Source: Fimbriimonas sp.
GTDB taxonomy: Bacteria; Armatimonadota; Fimbriimonadia; Fimbriimonadales; Fimbriimonadaceae
Reading direction: 5' to 3'
Assembly: GCA_030447945.1 (NCBI GenBank)
Contig: JAUJNV010000011.1
Location: 1 to 34,992, forward strand
Length of the DNA stretch: 34,992 nt
Position numbers and translations under genes: made by a program. Below the pieces are notes generated by a model that did not search any database, was not told where the DNA came from, and was given only the letters and a program-made list of their open reading frames with translations. Shown piece by piece: positions 1 through 7,471 of this stretch (positions are counted from its first letter, which is position 1; every line of letters starts with the position of its first letter).

Positions 1-1
1 C

Positions 2-295
2 GCCGAGGACGCGGCCCGCGCCCGGGCGCTCGACGCCTACTTCGGCGTGGACGGGCCGATCACCTACAAGAGCGCCGACCCATTGCGCGACGTCGTGCGG
101 ACGCTGCCGCCGAAGCGACTCCTTCTGGAGACCGACAGCCCCTTCCTGCCCCCGGTGCCGCACCGCGGCAAGCCGAATAAACCCGCCTACCTCCCCCTCG
201 TGAACTCTATGCTGGCCTCCCTGCTGGGGCTGAGCGAAGGTGACTGTGCCGCTCTCACAACGGAAAACGCAACGCGCTTCTTCGGCCTCGCCTAG
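2..295 (+). CDS. tatD: TatD-family metal-dependent DNase, C-terminal part (5' end outside window)
   Basis: The reading frame is open from base 2 to a TAG at 293-295 and covers about the last 97 residues. The visible C-terminal block of the TatD family is RLLLETDSPFLPPVPHRGK, where the Asp of ETDSP is a conserved metal and catalytic ligand. It is preceded by a GPITYKSADPLRDVV segment, which corresponds to the family strand 'ITFKNA..LREAV'. TatD enzymes are cytoplasmic TIM-barrel 3'-5' exonucleases or hydrolases involved in DNA repair and degradation. No frameshift is seen in the visible part. The stop codon lies in the left arm of a perfect 10-bp hairpin (290-312) shared with the convergent gene. 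The family call is secure; the exact substrate is not shown. Confidence 0.9.
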   Translation, partial: AEDAARARALDAYFGVDGPITYKSADPLRDVVRTLPPKRLLLETDSPFLPPVPHRGKPNKPAYLPLVNSMLASLLGLSEGDCAALTTENATRFFGLA

Positions 296-312
296 CCGCT
301 GCGCGGCTAGGC
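290..312. terminator. Perfect hairpin between convergent genes, holding both stop codons
   Basis: GCCTAGCCGC (290-299) and GCGGCTAGGC (303-312) are exact reverse complements around a 3-nt loop. The TAG of tatD (293-295) and the TAG of the minus-strand gene (307-309) both lie inside the stem. There is no T tract on either side, so intrinsic termination is inferred from position and symmetry only. Confidence 0.6.
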
Positions 313-672
313 GGAACGCTGGTCGGTGGGCAGGACGAAGTTCATCGCTCGCGTCTCGCGCGACGTGCTGCGCCTCCGCCGACGGGGGCGGCGCTTGCGC
401 TTTCGTGTGGGGCGCTCGATGCGCTCCGCGGAGACCTCCACTTCGGGCTGCGGGCCGGTGCGGGCGGGGTCCTTTCTCGCTTTGTCCTTCGGCTCTTCCT
501 CTCCGGACTTTTCCGTCCGCGGAGGAAGGGGGATGCCCAAGCGCTTGCTGAATTTCGTCGCGAGCTCGCTCTGTCCGATCTCCGGCCCGATGAGAAAGTA
601 GCCGGCCGCTCCCAACGCCGCCGGAAGGAGTAACCACTTGAAGACCATTCCCAGCGGCGTGAGCCTTGCCAT
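307..672 (-). CDS. Small membrane-anchored protein with Arg-rich tail (hypothetical)
   Basis: This is a 121-residue protein of no recognised family. Residues about 9-29 (MVFKWLLLPAALGAAGYFLI) form one hydrophobic segment, either a signal anchor or an uncleaved signal peptide. A charged, proline-rich linker follows, then a strongly basic stretch near residues 88-105 (PTRKRKRRPRRRRR) and a short C-terminal tail. The layout suggests a single-pass inner-membrane protein whose basic part could touch nucleic acid or phospholipid heads, but that is inference. The gene is convergent with tatD, sharing a hairpin that holds both stops, and divergent from the DUF5107 gene, whose likely start is at 711. 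The intervening 40 bp must hold both 5' regions. Start choice is not certain. Confidence 0.6.
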   Translation of the reverse strand: MARLTPLGMVFKWLLLPAALGAAGYFLIGPEIGQSELATKFSKRLGIPLPPRTEKSGEEEPKDKARKDPARTGPQPEVEVSAERIERPTRKRKRRPRRRRRSTSRETRAMNFVLPTDQRSA

Positions 673-710
673 TCCGTTCGATTGTAGCAGGGGTAACCTC
701 CCCCCGGCTC

Positions 711-2486
711 ATGCCCACCGATCTCTTTGAGGATGCGCTGGACCTTCAGATCGGTCTGCTGGAGGCGGAGAATCCCTCCCCTGGAGGAGACGAGGCGCAT
801 CGTCGGAGCTATCCGTATCCCCTGCTCCGCCCCACCGGACAGCAGGAGACGCGCACGTTCCGCTCCATCGTCCTGGAGAACCCGTACCTCCGCGCGACCG
901 TCGGGCCCGGCCTCGGAGGCCGTGTGCTGGGCCTGCTGGACAAGCGGAGCGACACGGAGATCCTCCCCCGCCCCGCCGCGCTCCTGCCCCAGGCCGGGAG
1001 CCGGCGGGGAGCGGCCCTGCGCGAAGGGCTTCAGCTTCGCCTCGACGGCGAGGATCGTCCCAATGCCCTCGGCAGCACGGACATTCTCTTAGACGAAGCC
1101 CCGGACGAGGACTTTCCCGGCGGTGTCTGGATTGCGGAGTCGGCCGGCGGCACGGGCATCAGTTTCCACCTCCACCTCTCCCTCCCCCCCGACCGCGCGG
1201 AGCTGCTGATCGAGGTGCGAGCCTTCAACCGCACTTTTGACCCTATCCTCTACAACGGCGCCCTCGCGATCCACCTCGGCGACGGCCGGGCCCTTCGTCT
1301 CCTAGAGGGCGTCGCTTTCTACAGTCCCGCGCGCGACGCCGGGCTCGCCCTCTTCCCCGGCTCCGTGCCGCTCGACGGCGCGTCCTTCGAGGACGGCACG
1401 CTCCTCCTCGCACGCTTCGACGGCCTTCAGCCGCTCTCGCCGCGCCAGCTCGACACTTGGACCGTCCGCCTCGTGCCGCTCTCCGCGCTAGGAGACTTGC
1501 ATGCAGCCTCGCCCGAAGTCACCGCTTATCTCGACGACGCGGTGCTTCGGGTCCAAGCCACGGAGACGCGCCCCGGCCACAAACTGCTGCTGCTCACCGG
1601 GGACGGTCAAACCCTAGAATCCCCCGCCGACCTCCACCCGGAACACCCGTTGGAGATCCCATTGGACGGCCTCCCCGCCCGCCCAACCGCGCTGGTGGTT
1701 CAAGACGCGGGGCGGAAGGAGTTGCTGAGGTTGGATCGATCCGATCCTGGCGTTAGGGCGTTAGGGCGTTTAGGCGTTGGGGAGGGCACTTCTTCCAACG
1801 CCTCAACATCTCAACGCCTTAACGCTCTCTCCAACCCCGACCTCCAGCGCGCCGCCTTCGACCCCGCCTTCCGCTCCGCCGCCCACACCCTTCTCGGCAC
1901 GCGAGCGATGGCCCGGCGTGAGTTCGACGCGGCGGGGGCGGCCTTCGAAACCGCTCTGCTCTTCAACGCGGAGGACCACCTGGCCTGGTGGAGCAAGGCG
2001 GTGGCGCATCGTCTCGCGGGTGAGGAGGCGGAGGAGAGGCCGGAGCTCCTGAACGCCCACTACCTCGCTCCCTTGGAGCCCGCCCTTCGGGCAGAGTCCT
2101 TCCTGTCGCAGCCTATGGCGATGACGAAGGACCCCAGCCCCCTCCTGCGGCCGCTGGAGGACACGCCCGAGTCTTTCGTGGAAGTCGCCGCCCTGCTCGT
2201 CGAGATGGGACTCTTCGACCAAGCGAACCGGTGGATCGACGAGGCCCTCCGCCACACCGACCTCGCGATTCTCCGCTACCTTCAAGCCTACTGCTACCTC
2301 ACCGCCAGCCGTATGGAGGCAGAGGCAGCGGAGCAGCTCGTCGCGGCGGCCCGCCAGCCCGTGGGTCCACCCTTTCCCTGGCGGAGAGTGGAAGTGGTGG
2401 CGCTGCGGGCCCTGGTGGAGCGCTTCCCGGCGGACGCGCGACTAAAGGGGACGTTCCAGCTCGCGGAGAGGTTCGCACGGCGGTAG
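711..2486 (+). CDS. DUF5107 / TPR-repeat protein
   Basis: A 591-residue protein is predicted from the ATG at 711. An upstream in-frame ATG at 666 would overlap the divergent gene's start and adds no conserved sequence. The N-terminal half (about residues 20-330) resembles DUF5107, with YPYPLLRPTG, then SIVLENPYLRATVGPGLGG and RVLGLLDKRSDTEIL, a beta-rich fold related to the galactose-mutarotase/carbohydrate-binding superfamily. The C-terminal half (about 375-590) is helical with TPR-like units such as RAMARREFDAAGAAFETALL and AEDHLAWWSKAVAHRLAG. Family members are usually long (about 1,000 residues), so this is a short version. Residues about 347-372 are encoded by an inserted inverted-repeat element (1750-1824) that keeps the frame. 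The role is unknown; carbohydrate binding is an inference. There is no signal peptide. Confidence 0.75.
   Translation: MPTDLFEDALDLQIGLLEAENPSPGGDEAHRRSYPYPLLRPTGQQETRTFRSIVLENPYLRATVGPGLGGRVLGLLDKRSDTEILPRPAALLPQAGSRRGAALREGLQLRLDGEDRPNALGSTDILLDEAPDEDFPGGVWIAESAGGTGISFHLHLSLPPDRAELLIEVRAFNRTFDPILYNGALAIHLGDGRALRLLEGVAFYSPARDAGLALFPGSVPLDGASFEDGTLLLARFDGLQPLSPRQLDTWTVRLVPLSALGDLHAASPEVTAYLDDAVLRVQATETRPGHKLLLLTGDGQTLESPADLHPEHPLEIPLDGLPARPTALVVQDAGRKELLRLDRSDPGVRALGRLGVGEGTSSNASTSQRLNALSNPDLQRAAFDPAFRSAAHTLLGTRAMARREFDAAGAAFETALLFNAEDHLAWWSKAVAHRLAGEEAEERPELLNAHYLAPLEPALRAESFLSQPMAMTKDPSPLLRPLEDTPESFVEVAALLVEMGLFDQANRWIDEALRHTDLAILRYLQAYCYLTASRMEAEAAEQLVAAARQPVGPPFPWRRVEVVALRALVERFPADARLKGTFQLAERFARR
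1750..1824. repeat. Inverted-repeat element, CGTTRGGG-word family, copy 1 (inside a CDS)
   Basis: The left arm (1750-1784) is built from reiterated 8-nt words such as GCGTTAGG. The right arm (1796-1824) carries the reverse-complement words (CAACGCCTCAAC, AACGCCTTAACGC). Similar copies lie at 3259-3332, 4577-4646 and 18961-19048. Unlike the others, this copy is inside an open frame and is translated in frame as a Gly/Ser/Asn-rich linker between the DUF5107 and TPR parts. Confidence 0.85.
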
Positions 2487-2495
2487 CCGCAGGCT

Positions 2496-2562
2496 CCGTG
2501 CCTGCCAGGGCTTTCCTTCGCCTGGGAAGCCGTAGGCAGAGAAACGCTCTTCGCAGGCACGG
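2496..2562. repeat. Inverted repeat in the convergent 3' region of the DUF5107 gene and rnhC
   Basis: CCGTGCCTGC (2496-2505) and GCAGGCACGG (2553-2562) are exact inverted copies. Between them lies a smaller CCAGG...CCTGG pair. The 117-bp gap between two convergent stop codons holds nothing else. A termination or mRNA-end role is inferred from position only. Confidence 0.4.
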
Positions 2563-2603
2563 CGCCAGCGGCGACCGCCGCTGCACGGCTCATGGGACGA
2601 GCC

Positions 2604-3233
2604 CTAGCCGCCCGTTACGGCCAGCGCCGTCTTGAAGTGGGTCTTCGCCACCTGGGGAAGGGCCGAGGCGCCGTGCTTCTGCACGAACCGCTTGCCCGCC
2701 GCCAAGACCGGCGAGGAGGCACCTTTCGGCAGCTCCATCCCGAACTCTTGGCCCAGCCTCTCCAGGCCGCGCAGAAAGGCCGCTCGGGCGAGGATCGAGG
2801 CCGCCGCGACCGCGAGGTCCGCTTCCGCGCGTACCATCGAGCGAAGCTCGACCTCCTTCCCCTTCTCGAAGAGCGCCCGCTTGAGCCCCGCCGGGTTGGC
2901 GAACTGGTCCGAGATCACGAGAGTGGCCGGCTGTACCTCCAGCACGTTCTCGATCGCCCGGGCGTGGCCCCAGGCAAGCAACAGGTTCAGGTTCTTGAAC
3001 TTCGCGTACAGCTCGTTGTACTTCGCGGGCCCGATCGCGATCACGCTGTGCGGGCAGGTGCGCTGGATCACGCCCGAAAGGCGCAGGGCCACCTTGTCCG
3101 TGAGCGTCTTCGAATCCCGCACCCCTTCCAGCTCCGCGAGATGCTCGGGGCCGACGTAGCAGGCGGCGATCACCAACGGCCCAAAGAAGTCCCCTTTCCC
3201 GCTCTCGTCCACGCCCACGCGGCCGTCTGCCAT
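2604..3233 (-). CDS. rnhC: Ribonuclease HIII without the N-terminal TBP-like domain
   Basis: A 209-residue protein starts at the ATG at 3233 (MADGRVGVDESGKGDFFGPL). The frame is open further upstream, but that part is only the translated repeat element. The motif GVDESGKGDFFGPL is diagnostic of RNase HIII rather than HII, which has DEAGRG. Likely metal ligands are D9, E10, D109 (ISDQF) and D139 (RAEADLAVAAAS). The C-terminal block SSPVLAAGKRFVQKHG ending in THFKT also fits HIII. The enzyme cuts the RNA strand of RNA-DNA hybrids in the cytoplasm. Typical RNase HIII is about 300 residues with an N-terminal TBP-like substrate-binding domain; here that domain is absent and an inverted-repeat element lies directly upstream. 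It follows the MFS gene on the same strand. Confidence 0.9.
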   Translation of the reverse strand: MADGRVGVDESGKGDFFGPLVIAACYVGPEHLAELEGVRDSKTLTDKVALRLSGVIQRTCPHSVIAIGPAKYNELYAKFKNLNLLLAWGHARAIENVLEVQPATLVISDQFANPAGLKRALFEKGKEVELRSMVRAEADLAVAAASILARAAFLRGLERLGQEFGMELPKGASSPVLAAGKRFVQKHGASALPQVAKTHFKTALAVTGG

Positions 3234-3258
3234 CGAGAAGGAGGGTACCGAAGGAGAG

Positions 3259-3332
3259 GCGTTGGGCGTTAGGGCATTGAGGCGTTGGGGAGGGCCTTGG
3301 AACGCCTTAACGCCCCAACGCCTCAACGCCCT
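3259..3332. repeat. Inverted-repeat element, CGTTRGGG-word family, copy 2
   Basis: The left arm (3259-3292) reads as four 8-nt words, gcgttggg/cgttaggg/cattgagg/cgttgggg. The right arm (3299-3332) is its inverted counterpart. The element fills the gap between the MFS gene and rnhC. Its right arm encodes the last residues (GVEALGR) and the TAA stop (3307-3309) of the MFS transporter. Confidence 0.9.
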
Positions 3333-4566
3333 CCGCCCCCGGCATCCTCGCCTCCCTAAACTCCCGATCGAGAAGCCCGGCGAGGGCGGCTAGGCCCACG
3401 CCCGTGCCCATCGCCAGGAACATCCACACCAGCCCGACCCTCGCGATCAGCCAGCCGCCGAGACCCATTCCTAGCGGTGTGACGCCCATCTGGAGCATCG
3501 AGAAGACCGAGTTCACCCGGCCCCGGAAAGCGTCCGGCACGCTGACCTGGAGATAAGTCGTGATGGGGATCTGCGCGAACGGCACGGAGAGGCCCGCGGC
3601 GAGGTTCCAGAGTACGAAGAGCCAGAAAATTGGGCTGAAGGCCATCGCGGCGATGGCCGCGCCGCACATCGTGAGCCCCCAGATGAACCCCTGGCCCGGG
3701 CGCTGGATGGCGAGCCGCCCCACGATCAGACTGCTGACGACCATCCCCGAGAAGAAGGAGAACTCGAACCACGAGATAGGCGCCGGCTTGCCACCGAACC
3801 ATTGGGCATTCGCCGCGAGGTAGACCACGAAGAACGGCGAGATGCAAAGGCTCATCAGCGCTTGGAGCGCCATCAGCACCACCAGCACACGTCGCCCTCG
3901 GAGGTACCGGATTCCTTCGCGCAGATCCTGGAGAGGGTGCGCCGCCGCTTCGTCCCGCTGAGGTGGCACCGGGGGTAGTTGAAAGATGAAGAACGCGGAC
4001 GCGAGGAACGAGACCGCGTTCAGCGAAACCGCATTAAGGAAAAAGAACTGAGGCGACAGCTCGTAGAGGGTCGCCAGCACTCCGGCGGTGACGCTCAGCG
4101 CGACCAGCGACATCACGTTCTGGGTCATGATGCTGAGTCCGTTCGCGCGCATCAGCGCGTCCGCAGGAACGAGAGCGGGAATCGTCGCGTTTTTGGCGGG
4201 CATAAAGAACGCCCGCACCGTCGAGATTCCGGCCGCCGCCACGAACAGGGACCAGAGGGGCGGCTTTCCCAGGAGCAACAGGACCACGGCGAAGCCGACG
4301 AGGATCGCTCCGCTCACGATGTCCGAGAGGAGCATGATACGCCGCCGGTCCATCCGGTCGGCGAGGACCCCCGCGTAGGGGCTGAAGAGGAGGTAAGGCA
4401 AAGCCTCCACCGCTGCCACGAGACCCACCTTGGCGTCGTCGCCCGTGATCTGCCTCACCATGAACATGAAGACCACGAAGTAGAAGGCGTCCCCGATCTG
4501 CGAGATCGCCTGGCCCAGCCAGAGATTTCGAAACGGCCGGATACGGAGCAGCGTGGAGTAAGTCAC
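3307..4566 (-). CDS. Major facilitator superfamily exporter (MFS_3/EntS-like)
   Basis: An intact 419-residue integral membrane protein with about 12 hydrophobic segments. The N-terminal pattern (RIRPFRNLWLGQAISQIGDAF, then PYAGVLADRMDRRRIMLLSD) matches the loop 2-3 signature of MFS_3 transporters, the group of enterobactin exporter EntS and macrolide efflux proteins. It is probably a proton-driven exporter of a small molecule; the substrate cannot be read from the sequence. The gene is transcribed toward rnhC. Its last residues and its TAA stop come from the inverted-repeat element at 3259-3332, so the native C-terminus was probably altered by element insertion. Another copy of the same element (4577-4646) lies just upstream of its start, between it and the divergent fabD. 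Confidence 0.88.
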   Translation of the reverse strand: MTYSTLLRIRPFRNLWLGQAISQIGDAFYFVVFMFMVRQITGDDAKVGLVAAVEALPYLLFSPYAGVLADRMDRRRIMLLSDIVSGAILVGFAVVLLLLGKPPLWSLFVAAAGISTVRAFFMPAKNATIPALVPADALMRANGLSIMTQNVMSLVALSVTAGVLATLYELSPQFFFLNAVSLNAVSFLASAFFIFQLPPVPPQRDEAAAHPLQDLREGIRYLRGRRVLVVLMALQALMSLCISPFFVVYLAANAQWFGGKPAPISWFEFSFFSGMVVSSLIVGRLAIQRPGQGFIWGLTMCGAAIAAMAFSPIFWLFVLWNLAAGLSVPFAQIPITTYLQVSVPDAFRGRVNSVFSMLQMGVTPLGMGLGGWLIARVGLVWMFLAMGTGVGLAALAGLLDREFREARMPGAEGVEALGR

Positions 4567-4576
4567 GGGGAAGGGC

Positions 4577-4646
4577 CTCGAGGCGTTGGGGGCCCTAGAG
4601 TATTCCCCAGCGGGCTAACCCCTCAATGCCTTAAGACCCAACGCCC
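4577..4646. repeat. Inverted-repeat element, CGTTRGGG-word family, copy 3 (degenerate)
   Basis: The left arm is at 4577-4595 (CCTCGAGGCGTTGGGGGCC). The right arm at 4612-4646 carries CCTCAATGCCTTAAG and CCCAACGCCCGG. It occupies the divergent intergenic space between the MFS gene (start 4566) and fabD (start 4662). It is more diverged than copies 2 and 4. Any promoters for the two genes must overlap it. Confidence 0.7.
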
Positions 4647-4661
4647 GGTATCCTCTCCCGC

Positions 4662-5606
4662 ATGGTCGCGGTGGTCTTCCCAGGGCAGGGCTCGCAGAAG
4701 CCGGGCATGGGGCAGGAGCTTTTCGAGGCGAGCGTTCCGGCGCGCGAGACGTTCGAGCGGGTGTCCGGCGCTACCAGTATCGACCTCCAGGAGCTCTGCT
4801 CGCGCCGACGAGGAGACCTTGCGCCAGACGCAGAACGCCCAGCTCGCGCTCTACACCTGCGGGCTCGCCGCTTGGCTCGCGCTGGAGGCGGCGCTTCTCG
4901 AGGGACGACCGTAAAGATCATCACCGCCTTAGCCGGACACAGCGTGGGCGAGTACGCGGCGCTGGCGGCGGCGGACGTGTTCTCCGTCGAGAGGGGGCGC
5001 GCCTCGTGCAGAGACGGGCGAGTTGATGGCCGAGGCGGGCGAGGAGGCTCCGGGCACGATGGCCGCGGTGCTGGGGATGGAGCAGGCGGACCTGGAGGCG
5101 GCGCTAGCGGAGGCTGGGGGCATCGTGGCGGTCGCCAACGACAATTGCCCGGGCCAGCTCGTGATCTCGGGCGAGGTCGAGGCGGTGCGCCGCGCGGGCG
5201 AGATCGCCTCGCAGCGCGGCGCGAAGCGGGTGCTGCCGTTGAACGTGAGCGGCGCTTTCCACAGCCCCCTCATGGAGAACGCCGCGCAGGAGATGAGGCA
5301 GGCGCTGGACGGCGCCGTGTTCGGCTTTCCGATCTCCGGCCGAAGGTCTACTCGAACGTTACGGCCGAGCCGGTGGAGGACGCGGATGATTGGAAGGGCC
5401 TCCTGGAGAGTCAGCTCCGCAACCCGGTGCGGTGGACGGAGACGGTGCAAAACATGGTCCGGGAGGACGTGACGACCTTCGTGGAGTGCGGCGTAGGTGA
5501 CGTCCTCGGCGGCCTGATCCGGCGCACGGAGAAGGGGGCCAGGACTCTACGGGTGGTGGACGAGGCGACGCTGGCGGAGACGGTCGCCGCCCTGAGCGAA
5601 GCCTAA
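4662..5606 (+). CDS. fabD: Malonyl-CoA:ACP transacylase FabD (frameshifted in this sequence)
   Basis: FabD moves the malonyl group from CoA to ACP to feed fatty-acid elongation in the cytoplasm. The ATG at 4662 opens VVFPGQGSQKPGMGQELF, the family's N-terminal GQGSQ motif. The nucleophile motif GHSVGEYAAL lies near 4939-4968, and the catalytic His motif AFHSPLMENA near 5254-5283. The C-terminal part (VYSNVTAEPV, then FVECGVGDVLGGLI) ends at TAA 5604-5606. The full length, about 314 codons, is normal. The sequence changes frame at about 4803, 4912, 5000 and 5340, so no single open frame encodes it. Because all motifs survive and the gene is essential, indel errors are more likely than pseudogenisation. 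It heads the fabD-fabG pair. Confidence 0.88.
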   Translation: MVAVVFPGQGSQKPGMGQELFEASVPARETFERVSGATSIDLQELCSRRRGDLAPDAERPARALHLRARRLARAGGGASRGTTVKIITALAGHSVGEYAALAAADVFSVERGRASCRDGRVDGRGGRGGSGHDGRGAGDGAGGPGGGASGGWGHRGGRQRQLPGPARDLGRGRGGAPRGRDRLAARREAGAAVERERRFPQPPHGERRAGDEAGAGRRRVRLSDLRPKVYSNVTAEPVEDADDWKGLLESQLRNPVRWTETVQNMVREDVTTFVECGVGDVLGGLIRRTEKGARTLRVVDEATLAETVAALSEA

Positions 5607-5608
5607 TC

Positions 5609-5645
5609 TGGGAGTGCGCGAAGGGCTTCGCGCTCCGGCTCCCAA
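5609..5645. repeat. Hairpin repeat GGGAGTGCGCGAAG, copy 1
   Basis: TGGGAGTGCGCGAAG (5609-5623) is followed by CTTCGCGCTCC (5626-5636) and a CTCCCA tail, giving a bulged hairpin in the 59-bp gap between fabD and fabG. The same sequence occurs as a perfect hairpin at 21189-21222, so this is a dispersed palindromic unit rather than a local chance structure. Confidence 0.7.
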
Positions 5646-5665
5646 AGGGGCTTACGGTTTGGGGG

Positions 5666-6397
5666 ATGAGGTTCGAGGGGAAGGTAGCGGTGGTGACCGG
5701 CGCGAGCCGGGGTATCGGGCGGGAGATCGCGGCGGCGCTCGCGCGCGAGGGGGCGCGGGTCGCGTGCATCGCAACGACGGAGGGCGGCGCGCGGGGGCGG
5801 CGGAGGCCATCGGCGGCGAGGCGCGGGGCTTCGCCTGCGACGTGAGCGACGCCGCCTCAGTGGACGCCCTCTTCGAGGGGGTGGCGAAAGAGCTGGGCGC
5901 GCCCGCGATCCTCGTGAACAACGCGGGCATCACCCGCGACACGCTCCTCGTGCGCATGTCCGACGACGACTGGGACCGCGTGCTCGCGGTGAATCTCAAG
6001 GGCGCCTTCCTCTGCTCCGCGCCGCCGCGCGCGCCCGATGATGAAGGCCCGCTACGGCCGCATCGTGAACCTCTCCAGCATCGTCGGCCAGTCGGGCGCG
6101 GCGGGCCAGGCGAACTACGCCGCCTCGAAGGCGGGCCTCCTCGGGCTCACGAAGTCCATCGCCAAGGAGCTCGGCTCCCGCGGCATCACCTGCAACGCCA
6201 TCGCCCCCGGCTTCATCGAAACGGAGATGACCGACGGCCTCCCCGCCGAGTTTAAGGAACACGTCGTCAAGACCGCCCCCGCCGGCCGCCTCGGCAAACC
6301 CGCCGACATCGCGGCGGCGGTGCTGTTCCTGGCGAGCGAGGACGCGGGCTACATCACCGGCCAGACGCTGACGGTGGACGGCGGCCTGACCCTGTAG
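5666..6397 (+). CDS. fabG: 3-oxoacyl-ACP reductase FabG (frameshifted in this sequence)
   Basis: FabG is the NADPH-dependent SDR-family reductase of 3-ketoacyl-ACP in fatty-acid synthesis. The ATG at 5666 opens MRFEGKVAVVTGASRGIGRE, with the cofactor motif TGASRGIG. NNAGITRD lies near 5920-5943. The catalytic segment IVNLSSIVG ... YAASKAGLLGLTKS (Ser, Tyr, Lys) and the C-terminal GYITGQTLTVDGG follow. The length of about 244 codons is normal. Frame changes are needed at about 5800 and about 6020; all motifs are intact across them, so indel errors are likely. The TAG stop (6395-6397) lies inside a perfect 32-bp palindrome. The next fab genes (acpP, fabF) resume only at 10 kb, after an unrelated insertion. 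Confidence 0.9.
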
Positions 6398-6423
6398 CGG
6401 CAGAGCGCGCTCTGCCGCTACAG
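6392..6423. terminator. Perfect 32-bp palindrome at convergent gene ends
   Basis: CTGTAGCGGCAGAGCG (6392-6407) is followed directly by its exact reverse complement (6408-6423). The fabG TAG lies in the left arm. The mirror-image CTGTAG in the right arm would give a TAG on the minus strand to the convergent small membrane protein. There is no T tract, so a bidirectional transcript end is inferred. Confidence 0.65.
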
Positions 6424-6691
6424 GCAGTCGTGGAAGAGGAGCACCCGAGCTGCACTGTAAAGATGAAGAGCAGGAGGAAGAACACCGCGACGTAGCCGAT
6501 AGAGACGAGAATGCGGCTCCCGCGCGGTATGGGGAGGGCGAGCGTGCAGGCATAGCCCGCGGCGATGCCGAGGGCAATGGCGAACAGCTCATGCCCCCGT
6601 AGCCCGCGGCTCCCGATGAGGAGGCCCGTCACGACGAAGGGCGCAAACATGCCCCCAGTCCGGCCCAGAATATTTTTGTCCGCCTGTGCAT
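6418..6691 (-). CDS. Small membrane protein (frameshifted), last gene of the phosphodiesterase operon
   Basis: A strong ribosome binding site (GGGGAGGAAAG directly before ATG at 6691) sets the start MHRRTKIFWAGLG. After one frame change near 6650 the product continues MFAPFVVTGLLIGSRGLRG and then two hydrophobic stretches (LFAIALGIAAGYACTLALPI and LVSIGYVAVFFLLLFIFT). A second frame change near 6450 would bring it to a TAG in the palindrome at 6418-6420; without it the frame runs on antisense to fabG. The product is about 90 residues with about three membrane segments and no recognised family. It sits 60 bp behind a run of other small membrane proteins on the same strand. The exact 3' end is uncertain. 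Confidence 0.5.
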
Positions 6692-6750
6692 CTTTCCTCC
6701 CCTTATAGTGGGAGCAAGACGTCGTCGACGTGGTCCCGTAAACGTGCGCC

Positions 6751-7155
6751 TTAGCGCAGGGGCGGGCCAAAGACTCGGAAGAGGCGAAGCGCGTAGTAGA
6801 GCAGAGACGCCACACCGATAAGAAGTGAGAATGCTCCCGATTGACCCGTTCCTGGATCCGGTAGGGCGAAGCCGACGATGGTGAACACGGCGGAGACCAC
6901 GAACGCCCACGTCCGGCTGTGGTAGATACCCAGTGCGAGGAGAAAGCTGAACGCAGCTATCGCGATGATGATGACCATGGCCAGCGACGCGCCACCTTGG
7001 CTCTGCGGGCTCTTGGCCGCCGCTGAAGACACCACCGCGCCCGCGACACAGAGCCATCCCGCAAGGAGCATCTCGATGACGCCCACCACGCGGTCCGGGC
7101 CGTAGCCTTCATCGTCGTAGCTTTCGCCGGATTCCGTCTCGCGCATCTCAGGCAC
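6751..7155 (-). CDS. Small four-helix membrane protein, paralog of the preceding gene
   Basis: A 134-residue product. The GTG at 7155 overlaps the previous gene's TGA within GTGCCTGA, typical of translational coupling; ATG at 7146 (MRETESGESYDDEG) is an alternative start. After an acidic N-terminus come about four hydrophobic segments, ending LLIGVASLLYYALRLFRVF and GPPLR. The C-terminal half aligns by eye with the neighbouring product (7148-7471): 'LGIYHSRTWAFVV' against 'LGVYGSHRWAFIV', and 'YYALRLFRVFGPP' against 'YCALRVFRAFGPP'. The two are therefore tandem paralogs. The fold recalls small uncharacterised bacterial inner-membrane proteins; no function can be assigned. Confidence 0.7.
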   Translation of the reverse strand: MPEMRETESGESYDDEGYGPDRVVGVIEMLLAGWLCVAGAVVSSAAAKSPQSQGGASLAMVIIIAIAAFSFLLALGIYHSRTWAFVVSAVFTIVGFALPDPGTGQSGAFSLLIGVASLLYYALRLFRVFGPPLR

Positions 7156-7471
7156 CTGGATTGAGTACCCAAAAGCACCTTTGGGTTTGCCTCGTGGAGG
7201 CTTTGGAACAGTACCCGTCTCTTACCTGGGGTGGGCCGAAAGCTCGGAAGACGCGCAAGGCGCAGTACAGCGCGAGGGCCACGCTGACCGCCGTGCTTAA
7301 GATCGAGATCGCTCCCGACGAAGGCCGATAGGCCGCGAAGCTGACGGCACTCAGGAGGATGAAGACGATGAAGGCCCACCGGTGGCTCCCGTAGACCCCG
7401 AGGCCGATGTTGTAGAGCACCCAGCCGATGCCGAGCGCCCCGGCGATCATTGCCCCGACAATGATCGCCAT
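7148..7471 (-). CDS. Small membrane protein, paralog of the downstream gene
   Basis: A 107-residue product. Its ATG (7471) overlaps the TGA of the upstream 51-residue gene as TGATG. The hydrophobic segments include MAIIVGAMIAGALGIGWVLY, AFIVFILLSAVSFAAY and ISILSTAVSVALALYCALRV, followed by FRAFGPP as in its paralog at 6751-7155. The paralog ends right after FGPP, whereas this one continues for about 25 polar residues that could result from a missed stop through a one-base indel near 7228. No family is recognised. Confidence 0.7.
   Translation of the reverse strand: MAIIVGAMIAGALGIGWVLYNIGLGVYGSHRWAFIVFILLSAVSFAAYRPSSGAISILSTAVSVALALYCALRVFRAFGPPQVRDGYCSKASTRQTQRCFWVLNPGA

Noticed and set aside
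3101..3120. tRNA T-loop-like CTTCGAATCCCGC
   Set aside because: It lies within rnhC codons and has no acceptor or anticodon stem around it.
4662..6397. fabD and fabG as true pseudogenes
   Set aside because: All catalytic motifs remain, the genes are essential, and acpP-fabF nearby is intact; error-induced indels are simpler.
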